DNA of 64,000 bases, from positions 496,001-560,000 of the forward strand of contig CAKKTE020000288.1 of NCBI GenBank assembly GCA_920105625.2. Direction: 5' to 3'. The DNA is from Clusia tigrina. Its lineage: Eukaryota > Arthropoda > Insecta > Diptera > Clusiidae. The position numbers were made by a program, and so were the translations under genes. The notes beneath the pieces are model-generated. The model did no database searches and was not told where the DNA came from. It saw only the letters and a program-made list of their open reading frames with translations. Positions within the stretch are counted from its first letter, which is position 1, and every line of letters starts with the position of its first letter. Of the stretch, positions 61,115 through 64,000 are shown piece by piece.

Positions 61115-64000
61115 GTACTTTAGTGTTACTAAATTTCAAGGTTTTATGACGCTCCAGTAAAAAGTTACAAGCATTTGTATGTTGCAAACTTTTAAAGGTG
61201 TAGGATGCACCGTATAGAAGTTAGGGCCATTTGAAATTTTATTAGTGTTTGATTTGGAACTGAAGGGTAGCATAGCTTTGAGCGATAGCTTAAATTGACA
61301 AGAGGCTCGAGTACTTTATTGTTACAAAATTGCAAGGTTTTATGACGCTCCAGTAAAAAGTTACAAGCATTTGTATGTTGCAAACTTTGATAGGTGTAGG
61401 ACGCACCGTATAAAAGTCAGGGCCATTTGAAGCTTTATCAGTGTTTGATTTTGGACTCAAGGGTAGCATAGCTTTGAGCGATAGCTTAAATTGACAAGAG
61501 GCTTGAGTACTTTATTGTTACAAAATTTCAAAGTTTTATGACGCTCTAGTAAAAAGTTACAAGCATTTGTATGTTGCAAACTTTGATAAGTGTAGGACGT
61601 ACCGTATAGAAGTTAGGCCCATTTGAAGTTTTACCAGGGTTTGATTTGGGACTCAAGGGTAGCATAGCTTTGAGCGATAGCTTAAATTAACAAGAGGCTC
61701 GAGTACTTTATTGTTAAAAAATTTCATGGTTTTATGACGCTCCACTAAAAAGTTGCCAGTATTTGTATGTTGCACACTTTGATAGCTGTAGGACGTACCG
61801 TATAGAAGTCAGGGCCATTTGAAGCTTTATCAGTGTTTGATTTGGGATTCAAGGGAAGCATAGCTTTTAGCGATAGCTTAAATTGACAAGAGGCTCGGGT
61901 ACTTTATTGTTACAAAATTTCAAGGTTTTATGACGCTCTAGTAAAAAGTTACAAGCATTTGTATGTTGCAAACTTTGATAGGTGTAATACGTACCGTATA
62001 GTATTTAGGGCCATTTGAAGTTTTATCAGTGTTTGATTTGGGACTCAAAGGTAGCATAGCTTTAAGCGATTGCTTAAATTGACAAGAGGCTCGAGCACTT
62101 TATTGTTACAAAATTTCAAGGTTTTATGACGCTCCAGTAAAAAGTTACAAGCATTTGTATGTTGCAAACTTTGATAGGTGTAGGACGTACCGTATAGAAG
62201 TTAGGGCCATTTGAAGTTTTATCAGAGTGTTTGATTTGGGACTCAAGGGTAGCATAGCTTTGAGCGATAACTTAAATTGAGAAGAGGCTCCAGTACTTTA
62301 TTGTTACTAAATTTCAAGGTTTTATGACGCTGCAGTAAAAAGTTACAAGCATTTGTATGTTGCAAACTTTGATAGGTGTAGGACGCACTGTATAGAAGTT
62401 AGGGCCATTTGAAGTTTTATCAGTGTTTGATTTGGGACTCAAGGGTAGCATAGCTTTGAGCGATAGCTTAAATTGACAAGAGGCTTGAGTACTTTATTGT
62501 TACAAAATTTCAAGGTTTTATGACGCTCCAGTAAAAAGTTACAAGCATTTGTATGTTGCAAACTTTGATAGGTGTAGGACGTACCGTATAGAAGTTATGG
62601 CCATTTGAAGTTTTATCAGTGTTTTATTTGGGACTCAAGGGTTGCATAGCTTTGAGCGATAACTTAAATTGACAAGAGGCTCGAGTACTTTAGTGTTACT
62701 AAATTTCAAGGTTTTATGACGCTCCAGTAAAAAGTTACAAGCATTTGTATGTTGCAAACTTTTAAAGGTGTAGGATGCACCGTATAGAAGTTAGGGCCAT
62801 TTGAAATTTTATTAGTGTTTGATTTGGAACTGAAGGGTAGCATAGCTTTGAGCGATAGCTTAAATTGACAAGAGGCTCGAGTACTTTATTGTTACAAAAT
62901 TGCAAGGTTTTATGACGCTCCAGTAAAAAGTTACAAGCATTTGTATGTTGCAAACTTTGATAGGTGTAGGACAAACCGTATAGAAGTTAGGGCCATTTGA
63001 AGTTTTATCAGTGTTTGATTTGGGACTCAAGGGTAGGATAGCTTTGAGCGATAGCTTAAATTGACAAGAGGCTCGAGTACTTTATGGTTACAAAATTTCA
63101 AGGTTTTATGACGCTCCAGTAAAAAGTTACAAGCATTTGTATGTTGCAAACTTTGATAGGTGTAGGACGTACCGTATAGAAGTTATGGCCATTTGAAGTT
63201 TTATCAGTGTTTTATTTGGGACTCAAGGGTTGCATAGCTTTGAGCGATAACTTAAATTGACAAGAGGCTCGAGTACTTTAGTGTTACTAAATTTCAAGGT
63301 TTTATGACGCTCCAGTAAAAAGTTACAACCATTTGTATGTTGCAAACTTTTAAAGGTGTAGGATGCACCGTATAGAAGTTAGGGCCATTTGAAATTTTAT
63401 TAGTGTTTGATTTGGAACTGAAGGGTAGCATAGCTTTGAGCGATAGCTTAAATTGACAAGAGGCTCGAGTACTTTATTGTTACAAAATTGCAAGGTTTTA
63501 TGACGCTCCAGTAAAAAGTTACAAGCATTTGTATGTTGCAAACTTTGATAGGTGTAGGACGCACCGTATAAAAGTCAGGGCCATTTGAAGCTTTATCAGT
63601 GTTTGATTTTGGACACAAGGGTAGCATAGCTTTGAGCGATAGCTTAAATTGACAAGAGGCTTGAGTACTTTATTGTTACAAAATTTCAAGGTTTTATGAC
63701 GCTCTAGTAAAAAGTTACAAGCATTTGTATGTTGCAAACTTTGATAAGTGTAGGACGTACCGTATAGAAGTTAGGGCCATTTGAAGTTTTACCAGGGTTT
63801 GATTTGGGACTCAAGGGTAGCATAGCTTTGAGCGATAGCTTAAATTAACAAGAGGCTCGAGTACTTTATTGTTAAAAAATTTCATGGTTTTATGACGCTC
63901 CACTAAAAAGTTGCCAGTATTTGTATGTTGCACACTTTGATAGCTGTAGGACGTACCGTATAGAAGTCAGGGCCATTTGAAGCTTTATCAGTGTTTGATT
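60745..64000. repeat. 2158-bp HOR, one full copy plus partial, with a nested trimer
   Basis: 60745-62902 repeats from 62903 to the window end at offset 2158 (eleven monomers plus a 2-bp insertion at ~62225, CAGAGTGTTTG). Within it the segment around 62565-62950 (GGTTGCATAGC, TTAGTGTTAC, CTTTTAAAGG, GATTTGGAACTGAAGG) recurs 588 bp later at 63153-63538. It also occurs at 60995-61382. The window stops inside the second 2158-bp copy, so the HOR continues to the right. Confidence 0.92.

Larger units (their letters stand above)
1..64000. repeat. Tandem satellite array, ~196-bp monomer, fills the whole window
   Basis: The same ~196-bp unit recurs head-to-tail from the first base to the last with no interruption. 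Following the anchor TTGATA gives starts at 105, 301, 497, 693, 889, 1085 and so on. Spacing is 196 except where small indels or partial deletions occur. Every copy is in the same orientation and no inverted segment was seen. Hand count of the consensus gives 196 bp with 73 G/C. Both ends lie inside a monomer, so the array continues beyond the window. Unit length, purity and HOR layering are what is known of centromeric and pericentromeric satellites. That location is inference: nothing here proves kinetochore function, and subtelomeric or interstitial heterochromatin would look similar. No gene, transposon or unique spacer longer than 300 bases was found anywhere. Confidence 0.99.

Noticed and set aside
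79..63737. About a hundred antisense open frames of 60-100 codons beginning with Met-Gln/His-His-Thr and ending Tyr-Lys-Cys-Leu, as a possible repeated small-protein family
   Set aside because: Each frame is 219 bp, one monomer plus 23 bp. The start and end are the same DNA read in two frames, and 196 is not divisible by 3. Amino-acid changes simply follow HOR variants, with no sign of constraint. Frames break wherever a 1-bp indel or stop occurs. There is no intron, start context or domain to support coding.
1..64000. CRISPR array, because of regular repetition
   Set aside because: There are no unique spacers. The repeat unit is the full 196 bp and is continuous, and no cas-like genes are present.
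1..64000. Known centromere satellites (primate alpha, Arabidopsis 178-bp, rice, maize, Brassica repeats)
   Set aside because: Unit length and recognisable landmarks do not agree with any of these, so no family name is given.
1..64000. Ribosomal spacer or tRNA/5S repeat array
   Set aside because: No rRNA or tRNA landmarks are found in the monomer on either strand. A 196-bp unit has no room for a 5S gene plus spacer with recognisable control regions, and none was seen.
1..64000. Assembly artefact producing false HORs
   Set aside because: It cannot be excluded for the nearly identical 1764-, 1717- and 2263-bp units. However, copies carry private substitutions and indels in consistent nested patterns, which favours real sequence. 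Long-read coverage would settle it.

Overview
The window is satellite DNA from end to end: one uninterrupted head-to-tail array of a ~196-bp monomer. By hand count the consensus is 196 bp and about 37% G+C (73 of 196). There are on the order of 325-330 copies, all in the same orientation. I found no unique sequence, transposable element, RNA gene, microsatellite block, CRISPR array or credible protein gene. An array this long and pure, with a nucleosome-sized unit and layered higher-order repeats (HORs), indicates a eukaryotic nuclear genome, most likely a centromeric, pericentromeric or other constitutively heterochromatic region. I do not recognise the monomer as a named satellite and cannot tell plant from animal.

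Position 1 of the monomer is set here at TTGATAGGTG, so for example one near-consensus monomer is 44119-44314. Monomers fall into recurring types marked by linked variants. A: CGTAGAGAAG, ATAAGTATTT, ACTAAAGGG. B: ACTGAAGGG with GCTCTGAGCG. C: GTTCGATTTG with ACTCCAGGG. D: TAGCTGTAGG with AGTCAGGGGC. E: TTATGGCC with GAGTTATAGC. F: AATTGTAGG, TTTTATTTGG, TTCAGCGATAAC. G: GTGATTGATT. H: AGTTGTAGGACGCACC with GATAGGTT. J: TTAACAAG, CAAGATTT and a tail GTTACAAGGATTTG.

Layout. 1-8138: pentamer-like HOR A-B-C-D-E (980 bp) with variants. 8139-9786: a B/G/H/D/F/E/A block containing a truncated monomer. 9280-11560: first copy of an 11-monomer block. 11345-15300: 1451-bp HOR, about 2.7 copies. 15490-18780: second copy of the 11-monomer block. 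19.2-24.8 kb: diverged second copy of the 2.2-9.8 kb region. 24.8-26.35 kb: B/C/G mixture. 26340-29640: third copy of the 11-monomer block. 29.65-31.95 kb: mixed types. 31975-37160: 2304/2212-bp HOR. 37165-41000: 1717-bp HOR. 41287-43993: 1763-bp duplication. 43991-48950: 2263-bp HOR. 48.95-55.7 kb: mosaic with 2160-, 1961- and 1372-bp duplications. 57587-61114: two adjacent 1764-bp units. 60745-64000: 2158-bp HOR with a nested 588-bp trimer.

The main reading beyond 'satellite' is that most local HORs from 0 to about 49 kb share one cyclic order of monomer types, A-(J)-B-C-(G-H)-D-(F)-E-A, and differ mainly by which types are skipped, doubled or truncated. This suggests repeated local re-amplification, by unequal exchange or a similar process, of one ancestral multi-monomer unit. 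The numerous 60-100 aa open frames, almost all antisense, are by-products of the monomer. 196 is not a multiple of 3, so each frame runs just over one monomer and ends in the next copy of the DNA it started in, read in another frame.
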